Of a stretch of DNA of 64,000 nt, positions 12,261 to 24,700 are shown piece by piece; the first letter of the stretch is position 1; each line of letters opens with the position of its first letter. This DNA comes from Melampsora larici-populina 98AG31 (lineage: Eukaryota; Basidiomycota; Pucciniomycetes; Pucciniales; Melampsoraceae). A program made the translations under genes and the position numbers. Where the stretch lies: assembly GCF_000204055.1 (NCBI RefSeq), contig NW_006768766.1, positions 3,270,413 through 3,334,412 of the forward strand, written 5' to 3'. The notes below the pieces were generated by a model. It was not told the DNA's origin. It did not search any database and worked only from the letters and a program-made list of their open reading frames with translations.

Positions 12261-13209
12261 CATTGGGCTCATCCAGCCAGCGCCCACGTTTTTTGACATG
12301 TTGGTCTTGTGGGTTTTATAAATGAATGCATTTTGTCAATAAGCGACAAAAACAGATCACTCCGTATCACCCAATTGTATCATCATGGGAATCCAATTCT
12401 AACATCATCCAGTTGTCCAGGTGTTTTTTGGCAGTTGATAAATTATCATCAAACAACATATCTGAGGAAGCAGGATTTTTGAGGACACTGCAACTCCTTC
12501 AGTCTGTCAATCAAACTCTTTGACATCCCATGAACAAAGGTAATAAAGGTCATCCACTTCACAAGCTCAATGGTACTTCAGGATGTACATGATATTCTCT
12601 TGGAGGTATTGAAGTACTTTTATATAGTTCAAGGTTTACTGCCTATATGCTATGTCTTGTTGACACCCCATCACTTAAAACCCCCTCATGGAAGCTACAT
12701 ACAGGCTCTGTAGGCTGGCACTGGAACCCGGAACCCTCAAATCCTTTTGGTTTTATTGTGACAGAGAGCCTTTCTATTATATCAATTTTTTGGTTGTGTT
12801 TTTTCAAATGTGAATGCATTTGTGGATCTGCACCTTCCCCACCCAGCTATTACTAATGCCAGCAAGTCTTGACTTATTCAACACCTTGGATGATTTATAT
12901 CTGATGAAGTACACTCAGGTTAGTACCAACTTTTGATTGCTGCTAGCAAGCTCGCATCTTCAGTGTGAGATGCAGATCATGGAATGAACAGGCAGTTTGA
13001 TGTTAAAATACAGGCCACTATTTCTTCTGATCAATGGCACAATGGCATATCTTTGTGCCTTGCTCTTGATTACATTTTTGGGTGTTCCTTTAGATCTTAA
13101 TAACAACACCCTTATCATTAATGTACAACATTTGTCTACATTCTGGGTACCCTTGTGATTGATTGTATGTGCTTAAGTTTGAATACCTTTATTTTTTTGT
13201 ATACCCATC
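12261..13209. other. Intergenic, no gene seen
   Basis: Short AT-rich frames only. Includes the 3' flank of the RPP40-like gene and DNA leading into duplicated block B. Confidence 0.4.
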
Positions 13210-14960
13210 TAATGCATTACTGAATTACATGATGATATTGAGGCCCTTGTAAGCAATTATGGACCCTTGTATCCAAACTTTCATATTGCATGTGACTCTC
13301 AGAAGTTGCAAAGGAAAGATGTTCAACAGAATGATGGTCCTCAGGGCTGTCTCTCAGCTGGCCCTGATCTTCCAACAACAATTCATCCCTAGAGAGCAGG
13401 ACATACATTTTCAAAAATAAAAACAAGACTATCCCATTCAATAGAACAAACACCTGTTTTGACCAAGTTGTTGAGTTTTTATATATGTATTTTAGAAAAA
13501 TTCACAGACACCGAAGAGCAAAGGGGTTTAAATCCTGGCTCTATAATGATGCGGAGTCTCCAATACAAAAACAGAGAACAACAATTGGAGCGATGAAAAA
13601 TGGGCATGAATACTTATTTTGAATTTTATTGATGATTGCCAATCGTTCCAATCCTAAATATAATACCCTTATCTTCATCATCTAAAAATTGATGTGGGAG
13701 GTACTGTTGTTTTGAAGAAGTTGTCAATGGAGCCATATTAGGTGCTGCTGCGTGTATTTGTAATTTTTGGCCCCTGGGATTAGACAATGTTCCACCTTTT
13801 CCACCTTCTTCATAAGTCCAGGTAATACCATTATATTCTCCACCAGGAGCAAGTTTAACAAGATCACCTTCCATACTAACAATGACTTGAGCTGCACAAA
13901 TTAACATGAAGCCAATTGTCAAGAATTTGGGTGATATTACCAATTTCATGATGTAGTGACTGTATGAATGATTCAGGGCCAAATCATGTCAGCGCTCATA
14001 TATTTATTAAATTGAGACCAGGACAATGGAAAAGGCATTTGGAACAAAAATAAAACAGTAAGAGGTTCTCAACTTGTTGTTATCCTTAATCTAGGTGTTG
14101 TACCATGTCAGTAATGGTATATGAGCAGATGAAATTCCCAACATGATGTACATAGAAGTGAGGGCTTACCTAGAGTCTGACAAATATGTGGCTCCAATAA
14201 AATATATCCCACAAGCTCTAAAAAAAAGAAGTATGTGAAGGTATGGTCAGGATCAGAAGGAAAAGGTAAGATGGAAAGACAAATATGCATTCTATGGAAA
14301 GAAGGGTTCACATTATCAATAGCTATTCCAATTATCAACTGAAGACAAGGTGAGAAAATTTCTTGAAACCGGATGGTTCTTACATCAGTTTTTGCTAGTT
14401 CCCATCTTTTTATCTTCAAGTGAAGTCAGAATTGTATATCAGCTGAAACCAGGGGTTTTGGTAGACAGATCATGTAGCATGACATTATATCAAGTTGAAA
14501 CCAAGTCTCAATTTTCTTGTAAAAAAATGTAGTGCACATGTTTGAAACAAAGCTTATCTGATGTTGATTGCTTGGTTCTGTATGATTTGAATAAGACTGT
14601 AATTTTGTGATTATACTACAAGGAAATGTTGAGCCATTGCAATCAACTGATTTCAACATAAATGACCATTGCACCTGTGCACAAAGAAAGTGGCACCCAT
14701 TGCACACCTCATATATAGTTGCTGGTGTCTAAAAGTGTGGAATGTTGGACTGGGCAAGAAGAATAATAAAACCACATGTGTTCAAATTTCATACATATGT
14801 AGGATGGAGAACACATCAATATTTAGTAGTGGATCAGTCAATTTCTTACCAATTATTGATTTTGTCTCTTAGGTTTGATGCCCTTGTAAGAAACTATGGA
14901 CTGCCATATCCAAACTTTGAATTTCATGTGATTCTCAGAAATTACCAAGGATTGAGAGAA
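13210..14960 (-). repeat. Duplicated block, copy B
   Basis: Runs parallel to copy C: the 3' flank (13330-13620, ATGATGGTCCT.AGGGCT..., TCTTCCAACAACAATTCA), the gene, the upstream block with TGTGAA.G.ATGGTCAGGATCAGAAGGA, and AAATGACCATTGCACCTG near 14660. The piece GATG/AGG-CCCTTGTAAG.AA.TATGGAC.C occurs both at 13240 and at 14878, marking the head-to-tail join between copies B and C. Confidence 0.75.
13626..13949 (-). CDS. Small secreted protein, family member B (candidate effector)
   Basis: Single-exon frame of 107 residues from ATG 13949. I chose this start over the upstream in-frame one because members B and C align from MKLV(I/L)SPKFL. Residues 1-24 form a signal peptide (KLVISPKFLTIGFMLICAA). 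The mature part has LAPGGEYNGITW, GKGGTLSNPRGQ and a C-terminal YLPHQFLDDEDKGIIFRI. There are no cysteines after the signal peptide and no known domain. It sits as a tandem duplicate with member C. Secretion is predicted from sequence; an effector role is inference from family size, secretion and the repeat-rich setting. Confidence 0.7.
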   Translation of the reverse strand: MKLVISPKFLTIGFMLICAAQVIVSMEGDLVKLAPGGEYNGITWTYEEGGKGGTLSNPRGQKLQIHAAAPNMAPLTTSSKQQYLPHQFLDDEDKGIIFRIGTIGNHQ

Positions 14961-15533
14961 CCACCATAACACAGGTGGTTTGTGGGTCCATGAAGACTTG
15001 CGGCGACCGCGGGAGGTAGTAGCAGGAGATACCCACAAGGCTTAAGCCCCAATGGAGGTCAGGGTACTTAGCAGTGCGCCGCAGGAAAAGTTTTTCTCCT
15101 CACGCTTTTCCTTACCTCCCAGATCTAGCTGGTAGAAGACTAGATCATCTCGTCGCAAGTCCATCTTCATCATAGCTCAAGAGATCCAGATCTCTGAGCG
15201 CCCAGTTTTTTGTTTGACCACCCACCCACCCGTCAAAGAAAGAGTAAGTAATAGAAAGATTGTCCCACCCTCCGACCCAATGGAGGACCCCAGCCAGGCA
15301 AGGTTGGTTCACAAAAACCAAACCTTGGGGCTTCTTGGTTTCAGGAAACCAAGGCCCGGGCCGGGGCCCCTGCTACCCCCAACCTGCCCGATCTTGACTT
15401 GAATGTAAGGATTGCACCAGTAGGGCGGACGTGAGACTATTTGATAGTCCTAGAGATGTGTAGAGCATACAATCCCTTCTAACAAACTACCTTTTAGCTA
15501 CAGGTAGCAAGTTAGGGAATGGAAAGTTTTTTG
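14950..15533. mobile_element. GC-richer insertion in the 3' flank of block C
   Basis: Comparing copies B and C, the flanking sequence is continuous in B (near 13310) but interrupted in C by about 580 bp. The insert is GC-richer than its surroundings and full of short palindromes: GCGGCGACCGC, GAGATCCAGATCTC, TTGGTTCACAAAAACCAA, CTTGGTTTCAGGAAACCAAG, then GC palindromes near 15355. No coding region. The hairpin style resembles the array next to YR copy 2. Exact ends and target duplication are not resolved. Confidence 0.5.
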
Positions 15534-17010
15534 ATAGAATGATGGTCCTGAGGGCTTTATATCAGCTGATCCTGATCTTCCAACAACAATTCAACATCAG
15601 AGAGCAGGACATCATATATATTTTCAAGAGTAAAAACAAGACTCTTCCATTTCATAGAACAAACACACGTATTGCACAAATTCTCAAGTTTATGCATGTA
15701 TTTGAGAGAAAATTCATAGACAAAAAGAGTGAAATGGTTTGATTTCTAGCTCTCCAATGATTGAGCCTCCAATACATAAACATAGAACAACAATTGAAGT
15801 GAGAAAAATGGGTGTGGATACTTGTTTTTTTCAATCTTATTGTTGATCACCAGTTGTCTCAATCCTGAAAAAAATACCCCTATCTTTAGGATGTATGAAG
15901 TTGCGCGGGATGTACTGTTGTGTTTCAGTAGTCTTCAAAGGAGGGATATGATTTTTTACTGGTTGTATTTCTATTTTTTGGCCCCTGGGATTGGACAATG
16001 TTCCACCTTTTCCTCCTGGTGGAGAAATCCAGGTAATACCATCATATTCTTCACCAGGAGCAAGTGTGACAAAAACATCTTCCATACTAAAAATGACTTG
16101 AGATGCACAAATTAACATGAAGCCAATTGCCAAGAATTTGGGTGATAGTACCAACTTCATGTTGTAGGTGATGGTGACTAGATGAGTAATTTGGGGCCAG
16201 ATAATGTCAGCTCTCATACACCTAGAGTTAGAATGATAAAACTGAGACCAGGACAATGGAAAAGGCATTGGGAACAAAAATAAAAGGGTAAGATGTTCTC
16301 AACTTGTTGTTATCCTGAATCTAAGTGTTATCCTATGTCAGTGTATAATCAGATGACCAATTCTGAGGTGGTGTACAAAAGAATGAGGGCTCACCTAGAG
16401 TCTGAAAACTATGTGGCTCCAAGTAAGTATATCCCACAAGATCTAACAAGCAGAAGTATGTGAATGGATGGTCAGGATCAGAAGGACAACATAAGATGAA
16501 GAGGATAATCTGAATTCTATTAAAAAAAGGGTTCACATTATCAGTAGCTATCCCAAAGATATCAACTCAATATGTCTAATTGAAGAGGACAATGGGAGAA
16601 ACCTCTTGAAAGTGGATGGTTCTTATAATTTTTTTCTAGTCCCTATTTTTCTATGTTCAAGGGAATTTGGAAGGGGTTCTCAGCTGAAACACTTGAGGGG
16701 TTTTGGTGTACAGATCAATATCATGCCATGATATCCAGGGACCAGTTGAAATAAATCCTTAGTTTTTCTTGTCAACAAAATGGGGTCCACATGTCTGAAA
16801 CAAAGCTTATCTGATGTTGATTTATTGGCTCCGTATGATATGCACCAGACAAATTTTGTGACAATACTACAAAGAAATGTTCCATTGTAATCAACTGCAT
16901 GTAACATAAATGACCATTGCACCTGCTGCACAAACACAGTTGCACCCATTGCACACCTTGTGTAGAGAGAGGAAAACTGATTGTGAAAAAGCAGAATCAC
17001 AAGTCCAAGT
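15534..17010 (-). repeat. Duplicated block, copy C
   Basis: Collinear with copy B through the 3' flank, gene and about 850 bp of upstream sequence, ending near the shared AAATGACCATTGCACCTG at 16909 and TTGCACCCATTGCACACC. Nucleotide similarity outside the gene shows a segmental duplication, not just gene-level relatedness. Confidence 0.75.
15837..16160 (-). CDS. Small secreted protein, family member C (candidate effector)
   Basis: 107 residues from ATG 16160. Signal peptide residues 1-24 (KLVLSPKFLAIGFMLICAS). Mature region: LAPGEEYDGITW, GGKGGTLSNPRGQ, then YIPRNFIHPKDRGIFFRIE and TTGDQQ at the end. It is closely similar to member B and cysteine-free after the leader. Upstream, a conserved CTAG|GTGAGCC (donor at 16394, minus strand) and a TTCTAACTCTAG (about 16222-16233) could border a 5' leader intron. 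Function unknown; candidate effector by inference. Confidence 0.7.
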   Translation of the reverse strand: MKLVLSPKFLAIGFMLICASQVIFSMEDVFVTLAPGEEYDGITWISPPGGKGGTLSNPRGQKIEIQPVKNHIPPLKTTETQQYIPRNFIHPKDRGIFFRIETTGDQQ

Positions 17011-17241
17011 CTTTGATTCATTGAGTTGTAAAATTTTCAAGAGCAGCAGTGAAATGTGGATTCCCTCAGAATACTTAAGCTTTGTTAAGGGTCCAGTTCT
17101 TGTGAATAATCAAGTCCAGGGGTCTGTTAACCCAGGTCATGACTTTTGAGCTGATAATGGAAGGGGTCTGATGTTCAATCAATCAAATCTAGATGTGGGG
17201 AGGGTCCAGGAATATGACACAAGATTCACATTACCCAATCT

Positions 17242-18247
17242 CAAACTTAACCAAGTCCAATTGTGCCTCAGATTTATTAACAACAAGTCGTTTCTGAGGC
17301 ACGAGGGACTTGGGTGATAGGTTGGATTTTTGGTGTGGTAGGTTTTGAAATTTAGTAGAGGAAAAATAGAATTCCTTCTACACTCAACCATACCTCATGC
17401 CCCAATCCCAAAACAGGACTGTAGATTCTTGTGCTTCTTCTGAAGAGAGGGATCTCTTCAGAATCCTTGAAAAAAAATCAGGAAAGAAGTTTCCTTTGAG
17501 ACAAAAACATTGTCTTCACTGATTTTGAAATTACAGTGATCATCGTATGTAATCCCAAATTCCAGATTGCACAATCAAATTTCAAGGATTTCAAAGAATC
17601 CCTTTGATATCTGTTTTCATGCTACTTGAGATGGGCTTGTTGGTCCAGTCTAGAGAAGGTGACATGGAGGGACTCCTTATCTCTTGAAACAAACTAAAAA
17701 TGTGCACTGGAGGTGTGTAGAATTAATTTGAACAATTTCCCTGTTTTTCTGTTCTTTTGTCCATTTGTTGCAATCTCGGTCGCATCCGAACACAAATAAA
17801 ATAAACAATCAGATAGAGATGGACTTTCTCTCTTGATCTGCCAGCAAAATCTCACTTCTACCTTGGTTCTGTCAATCTTTTCATTGAGGACTTCATTTCT
17901 CAACTGTGTTCCACCGACTGTAGCTTGAATTTCAAGCTAAATACAAGACTCACTGTAATGTATTTATTCTTGTGATGATGTTTTTGTCTCAAAGGAAACT
18001 TCTTTCCTAATTTTTTTTCAAGGATTCTGAAGAGATCCCTCTCTTCAGAAGAAGCACAAGAATCTACAGTCATGTTTTTGGTATTGGGGCATGAGGTATG
18101 GTTGAGTGTAGAAGGAATTCTATTTTTCCTCTACTAAATTCCAAAACCTACCACACCAAAAATCCAACCTATTGCCCAAATCCCTTGTGCCTCAGAAACG
18201 ACTTGTCATTAATAAATCTGAGGCACTATTGGACTTGGTTAAGTTTG
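17242..18247. mobile_element. Foldback element with ~270-bp inverted repeats
   Basis: The left arm 17242-17510 and right arm 17978-18247 are inverted complements over about 270 bp with few mismatches. They share GTGCCTCAG, CTGTAGATTCTTGTGC, GGGATCTCTTCAGAATCC and GAGACAAAAACAT. The 467-bp centre has no credible gene. Each arm itself holds a small hairpin (GTGCCTCAG..CTGAGGCAC). It is probably a non-autonomous DNA element. Confidence 0.75.
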
Positions 18248-19713
18248 CCCAATCTGCCAAGATTCTGGATCAGTAGAACATCTCTTGTTGTGGGAATGCA
18301 AGCCTGGAAAAAACACTATGGGTGTTCCAGGCTAGTGCCAACCAAACCTGCTTGTGAGAGGTCCTCCAGTTGAGAATTACTGGCTGACACCATCAGCATA
18401 AAGTAATCTTCTGGCCAGAAAAATGATTACATTCTATTCCTTCTAGAGTATACACTTACAGATCTATGATGTATTTATCAGATGATTGGGTTTGGTCTTG
18501 GGCCTGAACTCTATCCATTCACCTGTTCCCTGTGGACTACTTTTGTGAATTCCCAGGTTTGGGTGGTTTGGGGGGTGCCTTCTGGGTGTCTCTCTCTACT
18601 CACACTTTGAACTTTGATGTACTCATTATATTCAAGTTATAGTCCATAGAAGACATCCCAAAAGGGGGATGACCAGCATAGGAAGAGGACAGGGTGTGTC
18701 AGACCCCTACCTCCAGACATTGTGTCCTGAGCCCTGAAGGCTCCCATTCCTCTGGCTTGGTGTCCTATCCCCCTTCTTAAAATATTGATATATGCGTGTG
18801 TGGTTATAACCAGCGCATAATCTTTTGTATAAACCTTCTTTTAACTCATATCTTGTACTCACAATCTGCAGTGCATACTTTTGTATACATTTGATAATTC
18901 AATCATGTGTTTCAAGTTTGGATGCAATGAATATTTCAGGCATTTTATTTTTTCTGTTGTTGAGGTTCAATCAACACAAGCATACAAGTGCTTTTTTCCT
19001 GGATTACGCTTATAGCAGATTCACCCCAATCTTCTTACATATATATACAATAACAGACTATCCTTGATCAGTCTTCTTTTCCTCATCTATGAAAAGAAGA
19101 CTGTGAGTGAACTCCTTTTCTTTATTCCTTATTCTTGATATTTGCAACCTTGCCTGACCTATTTTATCTTATCCTAGTCCTAGTTGTTATCTTTCTTAGA
19201 CCCAAGATGTCAGGAAGGGCATACACGCCCATTGCCATATATCTCCTTCCTCACAATCAAACCTTATTACATACATACAACTACATGTAATTAAACAATT
19301 ACATGTAGTAATGAGCTGAAATAACTCGTAACAAATGATTACATGAAGTTACAAACATGTAATCATCAATTACATGAGCAATACACATAGTACCTTATTT
19401 CTATTATTCTTTTTCAATTATTGCTTTCTCTTAAAACTTCAATTCAGTTTCTATATTTCTCTTTCTACAGGTTATCCAAAGACTTACTCAGTACATATTC
19501 AATAAAACAAAATGCTCACGTATCAATTTGGTAGATGATCCTATGTGAATTGTTTTATAAGGATCTGTCCAATAACCACGAGAACTTTAGTTCAAGTAAC
19601 TAAGTTGGATTGGTAACCTAACTTAAAAACTGTTCATCTAAAACAGATCTTCTTGGCACATGGGGGCCGCCAAGAAGTGATGTCTAGGGTTCTTGTGCTA
19701 AAAGGATGGGTTA
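18248..19713. other. Intergenic, repeat-derived, no gene seen
   Basis: Contains several TTACATG/CATGTAA motifs (19280-19380) and CTAGTTGTTA.CTTTCTTAGACCCAAGAT (near 19178), which recurs near 20311. That suggests retroelement debris. No coding region. Confidence 0.45.
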
Positions 19714-20180
19714 TGTTAGACCATATTGCACGGGAGATTCAGGGATTAGGATAAAATCACATGTACATGATGGATAGTCTAATGATCACATGTGATCCTC
19801 TACAGATCAATGATCAGTTGTTGCTCAAGGATGTTTTATTTCTTTTCTATTATCTTCATTACTGTGTGCTGCTTGTTATTGTTCTGATGGGTATATAAAC
19901 CCCTGCTTTTGTCTTGTTTATTTTGTTCCTTATCTTTTACAATAACCAATCAAGTTTACCAAGCTTTATAAACCAACCAATCTGTCCATAACAACCTTCA
20001 AAAGCCCTTACAAGTCCCTTATAAGCCCTTACAAGTCCCTTATAAGCCCTTACAAGTCCCTTATAAGCCCTTTTACAGTTAGTATCCGCGGATTCTGGTC
20101 TTTATTCTGCTTTCTCTCTTTGATTACTATTGTCAACTGCTGTCCTACATATTTAAATTATATGTAATCAACCTGTAACA
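19714..20180 (+). mobile_element. Probable solo LTR
   Basis: 467 bp bounded by TGTTA at 19714 and TAACA at 20180, with an internal TATA-like GGGTATATAAACCCC near 19890. No reverse transcriptase follows and no target duplication was recognised, so this is tentative. Confidence 0.35.
20002..20073 (+). repeat. 21-bp tandem repeat, ~3.4 copies
   Basis: The unit AGCCCTTACAAGTCCCTTATA repeats three times without change, followed by a partial unit. It lies inside the probable LTR. Confidence 0.9.
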
Positions 20181-20688
20181 GTCATATATCAACAATTACG
20201 CGGTTATCTCCTTGCTCAATAAGCATCCTTATTGACACAAGATAAGGCTCTGAATTAGTTTGTTTCCCCCCAACTTAGGTACTTCTTTTCCTAATCTTTG
20301 AAAGAATACTTCCTAGTTGTTACCTTTCTTAGACCCAAGATAAGGCTCTGAAATAGGAAGTAGAGATGTCACTTGTTTTTTGATTATATACTTGGGATGA
20401 TATGTAAGTTTTCAAATGTTGTCAAAGTGTGTTTCCAGTATTCTAATCTAAGTCTTCTATAACATCCTCTGGGAGGTACATCTTTCTCCATTGATTACCC
20501 CCACTCTTTTCCTAATGATGCCTAGTTCTCATATAGCCTTTCATGTGAGATAGAATCAGTAGAGTGTAAGTTATAGCTGCTTTCATGTAGAGTCTACACC
20601 AGTAATTTTCAGTGCAACTTTAAAAAAACCAAAAAACCAAAAACAAGGAGGACAGCTTTTTTTCTCAAAACAGCGTATACTTAAGACT

Positions 20689-21134
20689 TGAATCTTGGAT
20701 ATCTTCAATCTTTATGAATACAAATATACATTAAATGTCATATTCCTTTCTGCAATATACTTCTCCATATCTTTTTCTTTGCAGCCTTCTTGTACAAGGT
20801 ATATTTCACATGATCAGTCAAATTCTCCCTTGATTGGTCAATTTTAGAAAGCCAATCAAGGAATTAATGGCAGAAAGCTTTAGAAATTGTACTTTTTGCA
20901 TGTACAGTATTAGCAATTGATTTGAGCATGATTTTTGCCCTACATTTCATCACAGTTTGCCTAACTTTAGAAAATTCAACTTGCATATACAATCAGTAAT
21001 TACATAGATAAGTCTCAAAGGCTGTAAGGGGCAAAAAAGCAGAGAAGCATATTGCAGCAAGGAATATGAAATCAAATGTATATGTATATTGATAAAGATT
21101 GAAGATATCCAAGATCCAAGTCTTAAGTATGGTA
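20689..21134. mobile_element. Foldback element, ~95-bp arms
   Basis: The left arm (about 20689-20785) and right arm (about 21040-21134) are inverted complements. Shared blocks: ACTTAAGACTTG, TTGGATATCTTCAATCTTTA and CATATTCCTT.CTGCAATAT.CTTCTC. No gene inside. A separate perfect 10-bp hairpin, CCTTGATTGG..CCAATCAAGG, lies at 20828-20861. Confidence 0.6.
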
Positions 21135-21706
21135 CACAAAGATAGTATTTTTTATCCATATTGTTTTCAAACCACAATAACTCAGCCAATTTACATGATA
21201 AAGTTTAATATGCTTTAGCAGTACACAAACAACTCAACCCAACCTAACAAAACCATGACAACCAGATTATTGTGTGAGTTTCAAACATCTGACTTCAATT
21301 TGCTATGCATTCATCATCTAATAGCTTCAAACTTTTTATAAACTGTGCTTCTAACCCAAATAAACCTTTAAAATCTTTCCTAGTTATCATTAATCACACC
21401 ACAAATCAAAATTTTCACAAAGACAAATCAAAAGAATCTGATCTCTTTCAAAATCAACACTTGAACTGATCAATCTAAATCTGATTTTTGTTATCTCTTT
21501 GATGTTTTTGTAAAGTTTTCTTTTCTTTTGTTTTACATTATATATGGTAAGTGTATGTATGCATCAATTTTCATTCACTCTAATAAATTTTTACAATGAA
21601 TTCAATCTTCAGAGCTCCTAAAATTTTATCAATCAACTTCAACTTGGTTTTTATCAAAAAAAAGGTCATATTCTGATCACCAAGAAAAGTGAAACATTTA
21701 AGTGAA
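21135..21706. other. Intergenic, 3' flank of the ZW10-like gene
   Basis: AT-rich, no gene seen. Confidence 0.5.
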
Positions 21707-24700
21707 TCATTTTTCCATCTTAGCAGCAGCAATGATATCAATGTTTTTAGCCCGTAAGTTACTATCAGAGAACAGAGCACGTATAAGCCCGATGATCTCA
21801 TTGGATGAGTATTCTAACAAGAGACCTTCTTGATGCATCCACATTATATCCGCCTGAAAAGTCATTTATGAAACATGAATGTTCTTCATCAACAAAATAT
21901 TCGCATTGACGTTGACAAAATCTAACAGAACATTGGCTTACCATTGATGCCTCCAGTAATTCAGAAAGGAAGCAAAACTTAAACCAGCTCGGTACGTATT
22001 TTGCAAAAGAAGTCTGTAGTGATTTAAAATCAAAGGGGTGTCAATCAACTTGGTTTTGTACTTTTCAAAGATCATAACGACTCGAAACACTAGACGTACC
22101 TCTTGTGGATCATCACCGAAAAGTTTAGATAGCCCATGTAAAGACTTGCATAAAGTATTCAATCTTTGTGATTCAATCTCCGAGATATCCGGCTGAGCTT
22201 CAATTTCCTTCAATATCCGTTCTAGGATGGACTCGACTAGTGAACCCATAGATTGTGCATATTCCAGTGACAGCATGACCGGCTACACGTGTATGGTATC
22301 AATCAAAGTAGTTCACATCAGTAAAACTTGCGTTTCAAAGGAATGCAGTGGCAGGATTGATCGATCGGTACCATCAATCCAAAGAGGGGGTCCAAGCTAC
22401 CTTCCATACGTGTGAAAGCTGCTCAAGCGTATGGATCACTTGCTTACAAGCTCTTTCACATTGTGAATACATTTCTTCGTCTGAGGTGTTGGTGAATCCA
22501 TTAGCATCATCCAAGTATTCCATGATGATATTTCTTTGCGCGAGCTAAAGATAAGATTCAACCCATACACGTGTAAAAGTGAAGTTTTCAGGACACCAGA
22601 GGTGTGATCGACCGACACAGAATCAGCTCCCATTCCATCCGAGAAAAATATAAAGAGCGACAGCCAGATGATTACGCACCAAATGTGTCGACCTGGTCTT
22701 TTGTGACAAAGTTTTCAGGCTTATTGACACCTTATCGGCTTCATCTTTAGCCGAATCTCCTGCCACAGTTACCACCTCTTTTGATAACCACTCACAATCA
22801 TTTGCAAACTGCGCACTCAAAGATGGAACCGAATCAAGTAGACTGGAGTGATGTAAAGGCATGAGGATACGGAAAAGATCAAAGACATCTAGTGCTGCTC
22901 GAATGAGGAGGGGGAAAGAAGGTGATAGCACTTCGAATGAAAAGCTGTGGATAAGATAGAGCACGCAAAGCAAAACCAAAAACAAAAAGGTGTCAGTGGA
23001 GGAGACCCTTGAATAAGTAAGCTCCCAAATGGAGTAACGAGCGGTGTGTATTCGCAGGGGCGACTGAGGTACACAAGAAGAACGGGCGCCAGGACGTACT
23101 CAGGATTGGAGATAGTGTTTGCATCTTCGATCAAGCTGCGGGCTAATTCTACCAGCCGCTGAGCAAGTGTAGAAATTGTGAACTTCTGTACAACAGACCT
23201 TGACTCCGCTGGCCGAGAATCCGGAGTCACCTTTGTCATTGCTTCCGAAGTCCTTGAGTGACTAATCGGCTCTGTTTCGCTTGGCCGCTGAGATTGAGAA
23301 GGTGTGTTAACCGCTTCGTCAATCAACGGTTCATCGTTCCATGCCCAGCCATCTTCCTCATCATCAGTGGAAGTTGAATCCATCCCGCCGCGTAGCCTCA
23401 AGACCTCTTCGGACTCATCAGCGTTGTCTTCTTCTTCTTCTTCAAATCCCCACCCATCAGGATCATGTTCATCCTCGGTATCATTCTGCTCTTGCTGATC
23501 CGAAGCGGATTTGGAGACAGAGGAGATAGTTTCCAACGTTTGCAATTCACTTTTCTGACTTGCATGATCAGCTACCACAGGTGTTCGATTCTCTTCGCCC
23601 AATGCGTCCTCTTCTTCTTCATCATCACCGAGGCCCCAAGCATCTTCCTCGACTTCTTCGACCGGAACAGCAAGACGCTGCAAATCGCTAGATAGCGTTT
23701 GCGATGAAGCCATTGTCGAAGTCGATGGTTTAGTAGTCAAGTCGGTGTCAGAGGTAGTCAAATCAACTCCCAAGTCCCAGTCGATATCTTCATCCACCCT
23801 GTTGGGTGAGATTTGGCTCTCGCCACCGGGCGGAGAATCCGGCTTGGGTCGTGCGATATCATTTGGCGACTTTGGAGACGACAGCTCAGATATGGGATCT
23901 ATGAGTTCCGGCGATGATATGGTTTTTTCAGTGTGAGATGAAGAAGATGGATCGCTTCTCATGCCAGATCGATTAGCAGCCGTTTCATCGTCTCCAAAAG
24001 TAAAAAGTGAACGGAAGCTCGGGGAATCAGTTCTGTCCGGGGGTATAAGTGGGCTTTCTGATAGAGATCCGGTTCGTGTCGGTTGATGTGCTTCCTGAGA
24101 GCTGCCGCCGCCAAAATTGAAGAGGGATTTGAAGCCCGCCGAATTGAGTGAAGGCAGCCTACCGGTAGGTTGATGTTCGCTGCGGTTTGTAGACTTGGAC
24201 GACATAGGGGTAGGATTGGTGGTCTGTTCAAGAGACCTTACGGGTGACATCTCTTGAATCACGTCATCTTTCATCTGCTTTACATCTCTTGCAATGTTGG
24301 GCGAAGGTCTTGGGGGTTCAATAGGAATTTCAACCTGCCAGTCGACAGATACACTTTCCCATTGAGTCATCAAGATATCTTTCCTAACTGTTTCAAGAAT
24401 TTGAGTAGTACGTTTCCGTGCAAAGTGAATTCCAACTTGATTACACCAATCACTTAATGTAAGACAATCCTTATCGCCAGACGGAAGCCAGCCATTATCA
24501 CATAACCAAGCCTCAAACTGCCGTGTGCTTGATAAAATTGTTGTAAGTTGATTCAATTTGGGTTCGTCATGAGGTGACAAGGGTAGTGATGGATCGAGGT
24601 AGTTTCCGATTAAGCATGACTGCAGTGATGGAATTAAGATTTGAGCGAATGGTTTCAACAATACGTCTTTGGTAAACAGCAACTTTTCCATAGTCGATAA

